DNA from: an uncultured Prochlorococcus sp.
GTDB taxonomy: Bacteria > Cyanobacteriota > Cyanobacteriia > PCC-6307 > Cyanobiaceae
Length of the DNA stretch: 64,000 nucleotides
NCBI GenBank assembly: GCA_902625845.1
Contig: CACOCT010000001.1
Coordinates: 62,001 to 126,000 of the forward strand
Direction: 5' to 3'
Positions 22,660 through 28,405 of this stretch are shown here, piece after piece. The notes under the pieces are model-generated. The model saw nothing but the letters and a program-made list of their open reading frames with translations, was not told the DNA's origin and did not search any database. The stretch's first letter is position 1, and the number at the start of each line of letters is the position of its first letter. A program made the translations under genes and the position numbers.

Positions 22660-22711
22660 AATTGAGATAATCTAGTTTCTTAGCTTCATCAGATATTACA
22701 AGGGCGACAAA

Positions 22712-22766
22712 CGGACGAGGATTTGTATATTTATGGATATTTTTGTATGTCTTTGACATATTTTTG
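22712..22766 (+). repeat. Phased TTTG repeats, right end of mini-element 2
   Basis: TTTG occurs at 22722, 22742, 22752 and 22763, with a TATG at 22732, giving a run of near 10-bp phased motifs. The first 40 bp align with the block at 22240-22279. It lies about 85 bp before tRNA-Pro copy 3, mirroring the arm repeats of mini-element 1. Confidence 0.5.
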
Positions 22767-22848
22767 AGACTCACAACTCCTCAGATATTGCAACTAACTT
22801 GCCATAGCCAAACTTGTTTATTTGGGTTACTGTCTCAAATTGAAAGTC

Positions 22849-22895
22849 GGGTGCTTTGGGAGTACTTGGCCGAAGGTTAGAATCCTGTAGCCATG
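22849..22895 (+). repeat. Island repeat copy 3, degenerate tRNA-Pro 3' half
   Basis: GGTGCTTTGGGAG is intact, but the rest has drifted (AGTACTTGGCCGAAGG, then TTAGAATCCTGTAGCC). It is recognisable only by alignment to the other three copies. It is not followed by the native terminator. It forms the right edge of mini-element 2. Confidence 0.7.
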
Positions 22896-23140
22896 AGCAT
22901 TTAATAGAGAAATCCAATCTTTTGCTTTTTTATTTCTAAAGTGTCTCAGGCTCAGAAAGGAAGGTGTAAGAGGAAATGAAATGGAGTACCTTGATCTAAA
23001 GTGCTTACTTAACGAGATAGTTAATTGATAGAGATAAATAAAATTTCTTTTTCTTTTTTGATAATCTCTTATACCCAATAAAAGAACACAATATTAATTA
23101 AAGAAATAACGATAGAGTTAAGAGCGAAGAGGTAACTAAA

Positions 23141-23257
23141 TCAGCCTTGCCGCTGCTTGTTTCTAGGTTTTTTCTTATTGATTACATATAGCTTGCCCCT
23201 CCTTTTTACTATTTGATCATCTTGATCAATTTTTTTGATAGAGGATCTCACTTTCAT
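23141..23257 (-). CDS. rpmJ: Ribosomal protein L36, zinc-ligand-free paralogue
   Basis: The 38-aa protein begins [10 protein letters not shown] and ends NKQRQG, the hallmark start and end of bacterial L36. The four zinc ligands of ordinary L36 (Cys11, Cys14, Cys27, His32) are replaced by Asp11, Asp14, Asn27 and Asn33. This is the C-minus type, which in many bacteria replaces the zinc form under zinc limitation and is repressed by Zur. The ATG is at 23255-23257. It is divergent from the 72-aa gene with a Zur/Fur-type box between. It lies inside the island, so it is an accessory copy; the main rpmJ should be in the ribosomal operon elsewhere. Confidence 0.88.
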   Translation of the reverse strand: MKVRSSIKKIDQDDQIVKRRGKLYVINKKKPRNKQRQG

Positions 23258-23290
23258 AATTTAAAGAAACTGACACTTAGACAAATTTTA

Positions 23291-23296
23291 TATAAT
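23291..23296 (+). promoter_or_regulatory. Candidate -10 element TATAAT
   Basis: A perfect TATAAT lies directly before the Zur/Fur-type box and 44 bp upstream of the 72-aa gene's ATG. A repressor on the box would cover the transcription start. No clear -35 is seen. Confidence 0.45.
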
Positions 23297-23297
23297 A

Positions 23298-23312
23298 TGA
23301 AAATGATTATCA
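23298..23312. promoter_or_regulatory. Zur/Fur-type operator between rpmJ paralogue and 72-aa gene
   Basis: TGAAAATGATTATCA is a 7-1-7 inverted repeat that fits the pattern TGANAATNATTNTCA with no mismatch. It lies in the 82-bp divergent spacer, next to a perfect TATAAT on the plus strand. Fur and Zur boxes look alike; the neighbouring C-minus L36 gene argues for Zur (zinc) over Fur (iron). The site would repress both genes when metal is sufficient. Confidence 0.6.
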
Positions 23313-23339
23313 TTTTTGTTTATTAATCTTAATAAATTT

Positions 23340-23558
23340 ATGAACTTTGAATTTTCCTGGTATGTTTCAAGCCAACTCCAAGATTGGATTGTAAGTAAAA
23401 AACCTTTGTATCCAAATTTAGAAGAATGCATTAGTTGGGTAAAAGATAAATTAAAAAGAGAGGGTTCAAGTTATGAGCTAACAAAAGAGGATCTTAAAGA
23501 TATTGAAATGGCTTATGAATTTCAAACAAGTGACATAAATGAGAGATCATACAATTAA
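23340..23558 (+). CDS. Hypothetical 72-aa protein under a Zur/Fur-type box
   Basis: I do not recognise this small soluble protein. The ATG at 23340 is preferred over a TTG at 23316 because the TTG lies just past the operator and TATAAT. The product is acidic with Trp and Tyr residues (FSWYVSSQLQDWI, ECISWVKDKL, KEDLKDIEMAYEF) and probably folds as a small helical domain. It has no signal peptide or membrane segment and a single Cys. Divergence from the L36 paralogue across the operator suggests a role in metal limitation. Confidence 0.6.
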   Translation: MNFEFSWYVSSQLQDWIVSKKPLYPNLEECISWVKDKLKREGSSYELTKEDLKDIEMAYEFQTSDINERSYN

Positions 23559-23612
23559 TATTTAGCTAATTATCAATTTTTAAATCTAATAAATTTTGTT
23601 ATAAATTGATTA

Positions 23613-24383
23613 TTATGGGTTTTTATTTTTAACCTCTATAATTCCTGATAAAGGGAAATATAGACACTTATCTTTTACTTTTTCTCCATTTCTCGTATAA
23701 GCAACATATAATTTTGATAGATTTAAAGTTTTTAAATCTGTAGCTAACCTAAAATCCAAGTCACTTATAAGAAAATAAGATATTTTTATTAAATTGCCTT
23801 TCTTCTCTGAATTTAATTTAGTATATTTTATCCCACCAGTATTCATTGATATCAATTCAATATCTTCATTTAACCTTTCTATAATATCAATAGGCGAAAT
23901 TGAGCCATTAGTTTTTACTAATAATTTATTCCCACTATTATCACTTAAAAAATAAGCCTGTTTATTTGGGGCAATATAGTAATTAGTAAGAGAAACAGCC
24001 CCATTAAGGTTAACGGAACTCAATTCCTCAAGAGAAATCCTCCTTACAACCATTAAATTTTTTTTGATATCTGAATAATTAGTAATAGGAACCATATAAG
24101 TAACATATTCATTTGAATAATCTTTTTTATACATATTTCCGTTTTTTATATCTATAAAGAATGAATAAAAATAATTTAAATAATCACTCTCAAATTCCTC
24201 TTTAATTTTATTTTGAGGTTTATCTGTAAAAATATCTTCTAAGCTAAAATTATTTTTCAAAACTTTCATGTATGTATCACTGCCACAAATAATACCTTTA
24301 ATATTGGGTTCATGTTTTTTTATAAATCCACAACCAAATATTGAAACTAAAATTAATAACGTAAGACCTGAAAAGCGTTTCAT
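23613..24383 (-). CDS. Exported lipoprotein of unknown function
   Basis: The 256-aa product starts at ATG 24381-24383 (MKRFSGLTLLILVSIFGC), which gives a lipoprotein signal with the lipid Cys at residue 18. The ATG at 24422 would bury this signal behind 13 residues. The mature protein is rich in Asn, Lys and Ser, with beta-like segments and no recognised domain. The end is 54 bp from the 3' end of the convergent 72-aa gene. It is an accessory gene of the island. Confidence 0.6.
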   Translation of the reverse strand: MKRFSGLTLLILVSIFGCGFIKKHEPNIKGIICGSDTYMKVLKNNFSLEDIFTDKPQNKIKEEFESDYLNYFYSFFIDIKNGNMYKKDYSNEYVTYMVPITNYSDIKKNLMVVRRISLEELSSVNLNGAVSLTNYYIAPNKQAYFLSDNSGNKLLVKTNGSISPIDIIERLNEDIELISMNTGGIKYTKLNSEKKGNLIKISYFLISDLDFRLATDLKTLNLSKLYVAYTRNGEKVKDKCLYFPLSGIIEVKNKNP

Positions 24384-24418
24384 TCCTCTAATCCAAGCAT
24401 CGTTTCTAAGTTTACAGC

Positions 24419-24454
24419 TCAAATTTTAAGAGGTGCAAGTAGTAAGCGTTTCAT
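24419..24454 (-). pseudogene. Remnant signal-peptide start, copy A
   Basis: ATGAAACGCTTACTACTTGC opens an 11-codon frame MKRLLLAPLKI then stops. The start looks like a cut-off secretion signal. The same start occurs at 26740-26775 and 27545-27568. It lies 5 nt after the stop of the 33-aa membrane ORF. Confidence 0.4.
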
Positions 24455-24459
24455 TTTTG

Positions 24460-24561
24460 CTATTTCTTAGAAGTCAGCTTAAAGGTTATATATGCAAAAC
24501 CACCAAGTAATAACAAACTAACTACACCATATGTAATTGCTATGCCAGACATATAAGTCAT
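24460..24561 (-). CDS. Very small membrane protein (33 aa)
   Basis: The frame reads MTYMSGIAITYGVV then a hydrophobic run and ends FKLTSKK, a single transmembrane helix with a positive C-terminus. Its ATG is 4 nt after the stop of the 89-aa membrane protein gene, so the pair is probably co-translated. It resembles in size the small subunits common in cyanobacterial membranes, but matches none I know. Confidence 0.5.
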   Translation of the reverse strand: MTYMSGIAITYGVVSLLLLGGFAYITFKLTSKK

Positions 24562-24565
24562 TTCT

Positions 24566-24835
24566 TTAATCTTTTGATCTCGTAATTCTTTGTCTAGGTT
24601 TTATTCTTCCAAACCAAATAGATCTAGATATTAAAAAACTTGGAATGAGAAATAGTATTAAATAAAGCAAAGACATTGTACCCGCATAATATTCACCCAA
24701 AAATGCAAAAAAAGATAAATTATTTATTGCATAATTATCTAAATTGCGCCATAAAATAGCTGATAGTAAAAACCAACAAACGATAATAAAAATATTTATT
24801 CCAAGCCGAACAAATTTATTTTTTGGTAACTGCAT
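24566..24835 (-). CDS. Hypothetical membrane protein (89 aa)
   Basis: Two hydrophobic helices are visible (about residues 10-30 and 45-68), followed by a basic tail (KPRQRITRSKD). No family is recognised. A 33-aa membrane ORF follows 4 nt downstream. It is an accessory gene of the island. Confidence 0.55.
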   Translation of the reverse strand: MQLPKNKFVRLGINIFIIVCWFLLSAILWRNLDNYAINNLSFFAFLGEYYAGTMSLLYLILFLIPSFLISRSIWFGRIKPRQRITRSKD

Positions 24836-24881
24836 ATAAAAAGAGTTTTGATACCTTTAATTTTAATCGGTTATCAAATAT

Positions 24882-25112
24882 TAAATCCAATCCATTCGAC
24901 TTAAAAAATCATTCCAATCAAAAGTTCTTCCATCTTTTTGGGCGAATTGATTTTCTTCCCTTATACATTTCGAGCTACTTATAATTCCTTAGGATATTTT
25001 TATCATTTGCCTCGCTTAGGTCAGAAGTATACTTAGTAATATTGTCTTTAGTCCAAATATTAATGTCCTTTTTTAGCCTTTTTGCACCAATACTTGCACT
25101 AATATGTGCCAA
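24882..25112 (-). pseudogene. Frameshifted small gene
   Basis: One frame gives AHISASIGAKRLKKDINIW and TKYTSDLSEAND, then stops at 24975. A neighbouring frame continues with CIREENQFAQKDGRTFDWND and ends RMDWI at 24882. Joined, they make a coherent protein of about 80 residues, rich in charged and aromatic residues, with no hydrophobic part. Only TTG or ATT starts are present. I read it as a gene broken by one frameshift near 24977. The function is unknown. Confidence 0.45.
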
Positions 25113-25144
25113 TCGAAAAAGTATTAAATTAATACATTAAAACT

Positions 25145-25168
25145 AAAAAAGTCTCCTAGGCCAGGAGA
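25145..25168 (-). terminator. Intrinsic terminator, minus strand
   Basis: On the minus strand TCTCCT-GGCCT-AGGAGA forms a 6-bp stem with a 5-nt loop, followed by C and six T. It lies about 55 bp beyond the stop of the 69-aa ORF and shows that the small unit at 25145-25434 is transcribed leftward. Confidence 0.6.
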
Positions 25169-25224
25169 GGGTTTACCATCCTGCCCATGTATTTACTCCA
25201 CTTTTGTAGATAATTTTACGTCCT

Positions 25225-25434
25225 TTATGCCTGCTCTATTGATCCGACCTTTATCGTGGTTTTTTTGAGGCTCTTATTAACATCACAACTAATATAGTCA
25301 GGAAGACTAACACCAAGGAAGTAATCTTCTCCTTGAATAAGAAAACCACCATGAGATTCTAGAAGAATCTTTAAAAAATCATTTGAAATACCAAGATATC
25401 GAACAGAGTTACTCGTGAGAAAAAGAGTAATCAT
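25225..25434 (-). CDS. Hypothetical 69-aa protein, possibly frameshifted at its end
   Basis: The frame reads NDFLKILLESHGGFLIQGEDYF then LGVSLPDYISCDVNKSLKK, which looks like real protein. It then crosses a run of seven A and ends TTIKVGSIEQA. A neighbouring frame across that A run continues HDKGRINRAGIKDVKLSTKVE to 25193, closer to the terminator at 25168. The true gene may therefore be longer and broken by one base in the A run. No domain is recognised. Confidence 0.4.
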   Translation of the reverse strand: MITLFLTSNSVRYLGISNDFLKILLESHGGFLIQGEDYFLGVSLPDYISCDVNKSLKKTTIKVGSIEQA

Positions 25435-25455
25435 TTGAAAACCTATGAAATATGA

Positions 25456-25536
25456 CTTAATGCTTCTTGAACAATTTTTCTAAATTAATCTCTTCGATTC
25501 CTTGAGAGTTAGTTCCTTCTAGATATTTTCTAACCA
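25456..25536 (-). CDS. Possible 26-aa ORF overlapping a truncated gene end
   Basis: MVRKYLEGTNSQ to NLEKLFKKH starts at an ATG that overlaps the stop of the preceding frame (TAATG). That preceding frame (25536-25605) reads LSKGTSQEEAKAVMEFFENL and has lost its beginning. The overlap is typical of translational coupling, so this may be the tail of a former two-gene unit. Too short to assign. Confidence 0.3.
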
Positions 25537-25612
25537 TTAAAGATTTTCAAAAAATTCCATAACAGCTTTAGCCTCTTCCTGAGAAGTTCCCTTGGATAAT
25601 TGAATCTAACGA

Positions 25613-25638
25613 TTTCCGACAATATAGATTTCCGACAA
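25613..25638 (+). repeat. Two TTCCGACAAT repeats, 16 bp apart
   Basis: Perfect decamers at 25613 and 25629. The core CCGACAA also occurs twice, 11 bp apart, just after tRNA-Pro copy 4 (27418, 27429). The 16- and 11-bp spacings are the same as for the TTCCCTCAAA repeats of mini-element 1. They border the truncated gene end at 25536-25605. Confidence 0.5.
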
Positions 25639-25929
25639 TACAATAGCTATGTAAAAATCACAATTGACGTTTTATATAAGCGTTGTTTCTTTAAACTAGG
25701 GATCAAGTCACCTACACCAGAAGCCAAAAGAATTTTAACTCTAAAGGTTAATGCAGGGAACAATGCTTGCTTATAAGAGTGGTAGCTCTAATTTGTAAAT
25801 AAACAACAACTATTTCTATCTCTTTTGAGTGGTTAACAACACTTACCCAGACTTAAAACTATTGAAATTTAATTTTCCACACTTTTCTCATTGATCCTCC
25901 ATAATAAGTTTACATAAAGTAACAATTAG
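25639..25929. other. Non-coding spacer upstream of the 64-aa exported protein
   Basis: No gene-like frame is seen. The last 50 bp, AT-rich, should hold the promoter of the 25930 gene. The rest is featureless. Confidence 0.4.
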
Positions 25930-26124
25930 ATGAAGAAAATCATCCCATTTATTGCGTTTGCCTGCTTAACTGGTTTAACAGCTTCTAGCGGACTACCAGT
26001 TATTGCAGGTGGTTGCAGCGGTAATTACAACAAATCAGCTAATATTGACTGTGCTGAAGGCGATACTGAATGCCAAAGACAAAAAGTTGATAAATTGAAT
26101 TTAAAAGAAACAATAAGGTCTTAA
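25930..26124 (+). CDS. Small exported Cys-containing protein (64 aa)
   Basis: A clean signal peptide (MKKIIPFIAFACLTGLTASSG, cleavage likely after VIA) is followed by a mature peptide of about 36 residues with three Cys (GGCSGNY, IDCAEGD, TECQRQK). This is a periplasmic or secreted mini-protein. The GG before the first Cys recalls peptide leaders, but the hydrophobic N-terminus is a Sec signal, so I do not call it a bacteriocin. Unknown function. Confidence 0.6.
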   Translation: MKKIIPFIAFACLTGLTASSGLPVIAGGCSGNYNKSANIDCAEGDTECQRQKVDKLNLKETIRS

Positions 26125-26480
26125 GAAACTTAATAATTAGTATTTATTTGTTAATCATATTTTTATTATAAATTAAATCTCAATATTAAAATCGCACCTT
26201 TATTTTTAGCATTAGCACCCTCAACTAATACTTAAATCATTCACTGCTTTGTGAGAATAATCATTTCTTTATTATATGACTTCGGTTTGAAGCTACATCC
26301 TGTTTGGAAATAAAACTTTTTTTGCCTTATTAGCAATAAAATCCCATATATGTCGCAAGCTATATGGAGCAAGTCATTTATTTCCTTAACTAATTACTTC
26401 CAAATAGTAGTTTTTTTTAATTGCTGCGAAAGTATATTTCCAACATCTGAAAATCTTCTCTGTTCTTTTACCATTTTTAT
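26125..26480. other. Gene-poor island stretch
   Basis: No convincing gene. A 26-codon minus-strand frame (26394-26474, MVKEQRRFSDVGNIL to TTIWK) directly follows the frameshifted 73-aa gene and may be a second small gene or debris. The rest has many stops in all frames. Confidence 0.35.
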
Positions 26481-26706
26481 TTAATTTCCGACTCTTTCTG
26501 CTAGCCCATATAAACCACTTGCATAATGAGTAACAAGCTCATTACCTAGCTCTTCTTTACCTTTTTCATTTATTTATAAATATATAGGCGGAATATAACC
26601 AGATTAACAAAACACCAATTGCAATTGTACTTCCATAAATAAGAAAATTCCAAATTTTACTTAGTTTGGGTTTTTTATAATCTTTTTCTTCTTCTTTAAT
26701 AACCAT
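26481..26706 (-). pseudogene. Small membrane protein gene frameshifted by a 4-bp duplication
   Basis: From ATG 26704-26706 a 46-codon frame gives a charged start (MVIKEEEKDYKKPKLSKIW) and one transmembrane helix, ending ...YIFINK at 26566. At that point the bases ATTT are tandemly repeated (26568-26571 and 26572-26575). Removing one copy continues the frame as INEKGKEELGNELVTHYA to ERVGN at 26481, giving a 73-aa protein. The break is so clean that it looks recent. The shorter 46-aa form may still be made. Confidence 0.6.
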
Positions 26707-26735
26707 TTAAAACAGAGGATTTTATCCCTCTAATT

Positions 26736-26750
26736 TAGATCAGCCGTCAA
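26736..26750 (-). repeat. 15-bp repeat TTGACGG-type, copy 1
   Basis: Minus strand TTGACGGCTGATCTA; a 14/15 match lies at 27777-27791. Each is 30-50 bp upstream of a small membrane ORF. TTGACG could be a -35 box with GATAAAAT about 18 bp on; alternatively the repeat is the end of a lost gene (both copies read Asp-Gly-stop). Confidence 0.4.
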
Positions 26751-26775
26751 CAAGCGGCGCAAGTAAGCTTTTCAT
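26740..26775 (-). pseudogene. Remnant signal-peptide start, copy B
   Basis: ATGAAAAGCTTACTTGCGCC opens MKSLLAPLVDG then stops inside the TTGACGG repeat. It looks like the first and last codons of an exported-protein gene joined by an internal deletion. Compare copies A (24419) and C (27545). Confidence 0.35.
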
Positions 26776-26779
26776 TTAC

Positions 26780-26885
26780 CTAATTAAAAAAAACTTTTAT
26801 GACGGATAAATAAACAATTAGTATTGCGGCTGAGATAGTAGTAGTTCTAATAAATGCAAACCTTCTAACTCTAGTTTTTATTCAT
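26780..26885 (-). pseudogene. Frameshifted mini membrane protein
   Basis: ATG at 26885 reads MNKN then stops. With one A fewer in the A5 run it would read MNKTRVRRFAFIRTTTI followed by a hydrophobic helix, ending VFFN at 26780. About 34 aa with a basic N-terminus and a single helix. It sits just upstream of remnant B, as the other two mini membrane ORFs sit upstream of remnants A and C. Confidence 0.35.
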
Positions 26886-26943
26886 TTTACATGTTAAAAA
26901 TGAATATTACTTTTCTTAAGTTAGTTAAAACCAATCAAAAAAA

Positions 26944-27276
26944 ATGTCTTATTTCGAAAACCTAGGTTCTCAATTTGATCGATTTATATCATCAATTAAA
27001 AAAGGAAAAAAAATTTATATTTTACCTCCTATTTCTTTTTTACTAAGCGTTTTGTTTATCTTTACTGGATTAACTAACCTTTTTTTAAGCATAATATATA
27101 TGCTAAATATATCATTCTTTGCTTATATTGTTAGAGATAGTTATTCGATAAGAAAAGAAAATATTTTACCTTTACTGATTATTTGTATAAGTATTATTCT
27201 TACATCAATTCAAATGCTTACTACACTTGATGCTCTAGCTCAACTGGCTAATCTTGGCGATATGTTTTCTTATTGA
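26944..27276 (+). CDS. Hypothetical membrane protein (110 aa)
   Basis: An amphipathic start (SQFDRFISSIKKGKK) is followed by three hydrophobic segments (about residues 28-45, 46-65 and 75-92). No family is recognised. The stop is 20 bp before tRNA-Pro copy 4, so this is the last plus-strand gene of the block bounded by copies 3 and 4. Confidence 0.6.
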   Translation: MSYFENLGSQFDRFISSIKKGKKIYILPPISFLLSVLFIFTGLTNLFLSIIYMLNISFFAYIVRDSYSIRKENILPLLIICISIILTSIQMLTTLDALAQLANLGDMFSY

Positions 27277-27296
27277 ATAAATAAAAAGTTAGAGCT

Positions 27297-27391
27297 GGTG
27301 CTTTGGGAGCACTAGGTCGCAGGTTCGAATCCTGTCGCCCAGACTTTTCAAAACCAAGTGATACCTGCGAGTTGCCCAAACTCGCTTTTTT
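27297..27391 (+). repeat. Island repeat copy 4, tRNA-Pro 3' half plus native terminator
   Basis: 27297-27344 is the best preserved anticodon and T arm (GCACTAGGTCGCAGG then TTCGAATCCTGTCG). The acceptor end reads CGCCCAGAC instead of CGCCCCGAC. The following 47 bp match those after copy 2 and include the terminator hairpin. There is no 5' half and so no tRNA gene. Its left neighbour copy 3 and this copy bound a 4.4-kb block holding the L36 paralogue and small genes. Confidence 0.85.
27367..27391 (+). terminator. Terminator copy downstream of tRNA-Pro fragment 4
   Basis: A 7-bp stem GCGAGTT/AACTCGC (27367-27373 with 27379-27385), 5-nt loop GCCCA and a T6 run make a textbook intrinsic terminator, presumably copied from the tRNA-Pro gene. 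Confidence 0.8.
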
Positions 27392-27417
27392 ATTAGAAAT
27401 TATGTCGGTTACTTCAG

Positions 27418-27437
27418 CCGACAAATTACCGACAATT
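27418..27437 (+). repeat. Two CCGACAA repeats, 11 bp apart, after tRNA-Pro copy 4
   Basis: CCGACAAATT at 27418 and CCGACAATT at 27429. The position (just right of an att-like repeat) and the 11-bp spacing match the TTCCCTCAAA sites right of copy 1. A GTCGG at 27404 gives an inverted partner. They suggest a third, partly lost element that extended to the right. Confidence 0.5.
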
Positions 27438-27544
27438 GCATGATTTTTCTTATTTGTTCTTAAATGTTTTCAGTTATTCAATACGGCAGTTATGAACTAA
27501 AAAAATATATTTTGAGGTTTTGGTGCAGTTTTAACACTCTTTTT

Positions 27545-27568
27545 TTATACAAGTAGTAAGCTTTTCAT
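27545..27568 (-). pseudogene. Remnant signal-peptide start, copy C
   Basis: ATGAAAAGCTTACTACTTGT opens MKSLLLV then stops. It lies 5 nt after the stop of the 50-aa membrane ORF. 18 of its first 20 bases match copy A. Confidence 0.35.
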
Positions 27569-27573
27569 TTGTT

Positions 27574-27726
27574 TTACTTTTTCCAAATATTTTTAATTAA
27601 TACTATTCCTCCGAAAAAAGGAAACATAATTCTCCAACTTATTGGGTAATAATTAAAAACAAAAATAAAAAACAGAATGAGTAATCCCGTAACTATTCCT
27701 TTTTCAAAATCATTTTCTAATTTCAT
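27574..27726 (-). CDS. Small membrane protein (50 aa)
   Basis: From ATG 27724-27726 the frame reads MKLENDFEKGIVTG, a hydrophobic helix, NYYPISWRIMFPFFGG, a second short hydrophobic part and a basic end (KNIWKK). It probably spans the membrane twice. No family is recognised. The TTGACGG repeat (27777-27791) lies 50 bp upstream. Confidence 0.5.
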   Translation of the reverse strand: MKLENDFEKGIVTGLLILFFIFVFNYYPISWRIMFPFFGGIVLIKNIWKK

Positions 27727-27776
27727 CTCATGTTCTACTTTGTAAAATGATAGGGATAGCTAACTACCACTTTTTG

Positions 27777-27791
27777 TAGATCAACCGTCAA
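27777..27791 (-). repeat. 15-bp repeat TTGACGG-type, copy 2
   Basis: Minus strand TTGACGGTTGATCTA, one mismatch from the copy at 26736-26750, upstream of the 50-aa membrane ORF. Confidence 0.4.
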
Positions 27792-27801
27792 TTACCAAAG
27801 A

Positions 27802-28371
27802 TCAGTAGTATTTTAAAAAATCTCCACCAATTTGTTCGCCGTTTACACAAATTTTTATTTTTGTTGCATAAATTACTATTACATAAACTTCTACAATTTC
27901 ATCTTCACTTAATTTTGTTGTAAGAATAGGGGAATTTTTATTAGTTTGAATAATTGTCGAGGAATTGCTTCAGTATCACTTCTATATTTTCTGCGGTCAT
28001 AATCATGCGTTCTAGATACAAAATCATTAAACGCTTGAATATCAGAAAATTTAATTAATCCATCTAATTCAGCTAATTCACAGCATCACATTCGTTCGAG
28101 TTTGGTTACATCATCAACCCCAAAACCTTTTTTGATACCTGAGCCGTAATAACCACCAAATAAAATTTTTCCTAATGCACTTTTACCTTTCCATTGCTCT
28201 CCAATTTCGACCAAAACCTGCACTAATTTGTTTTCTTAGTAACAGTCTCCATGAACCCCTTTTGCTGCATGCCATCTTAATAAGTGCAATAAGTGCAGAT
28301 TTTAGTGCAGGATCGATATTATGCTCCAACCAATACATACCAACACTTATTTTAGAATTATCCCAAGGCAT
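27802..28371 (-). pseudogene. Multiply frameshifted gene at the right end of the island
   Basis: Pieces in different frames line up as one former protein of about 190 aa: MPWDNSKISVGMYWLEHNID and PALKSALIALIKMA, then QKGFMETVTKK, then VEIGEQWKGKSALGKILFGG and GVDDVTKLERM, a TGA, then ELAELDGLIKFSDIQAF, SRTHDYDRRKYRSDTEAIPR, and after another shift ILTTKLSEDEIVEVYVIV to GGDFLKYY. At least three frameshifts and one stop are needed. The 62-codon frame at 28183-28371 is its broken N-terminus. I do not recognise the family. Confidence 0.65.
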
Positions 28372-28405
28372 TAAAAAAACCCTGTCAGAGAAAAGGTTTT
28401 AAGAG

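Larger units (their letters stand above)
22106..22895 (+). mobile_element. Mini-element 2 between tRNA-Pro copies 2 and 3
   Basis: About 743 bp between tRNA-Pro copies 2 and 3 hold one gene, an 86-aa lipoprotein (22340-22600, minus strand). A different set of phased TTTG-type repeats lies inside each end (22240-22279 and 22712-22766). The layout copies mini-element 1 with unrelated repeats and cargo, so it is likely a second satellite that used another recombinase of the same tRNA target. Copy 3 is degenerate, so the element is probably no longer mobile. Confidence 0.5.

Noticed and set aside
22827-23078. 83-aa minus-strand frame over tRNA-Pro copy 3
   Set aside because: It runs through the degenerate tRNA repeat, has no recognisable domain and ends inside the repeat leader; it is chance.
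25930-26124. Prochlorosin-like lanthipeptide precursor
   Set aside because: The N-terminus is a hydrophobic Sec signal, not the long acidic leader of prochlorosins, and no modifying enzyme is nearby.
21261-27344. The tRNA-Pro repeats as functional tRNA genes
   Set aside because: None has a D arm or 5' acceptor strand; only the 3' half is present.
28175-28402. 75-aa plus-strand frame
   Set aside because: It mirrors the N-terminal part of the disrupted minus-strand gene at 27802-28371, which reads as better protein.
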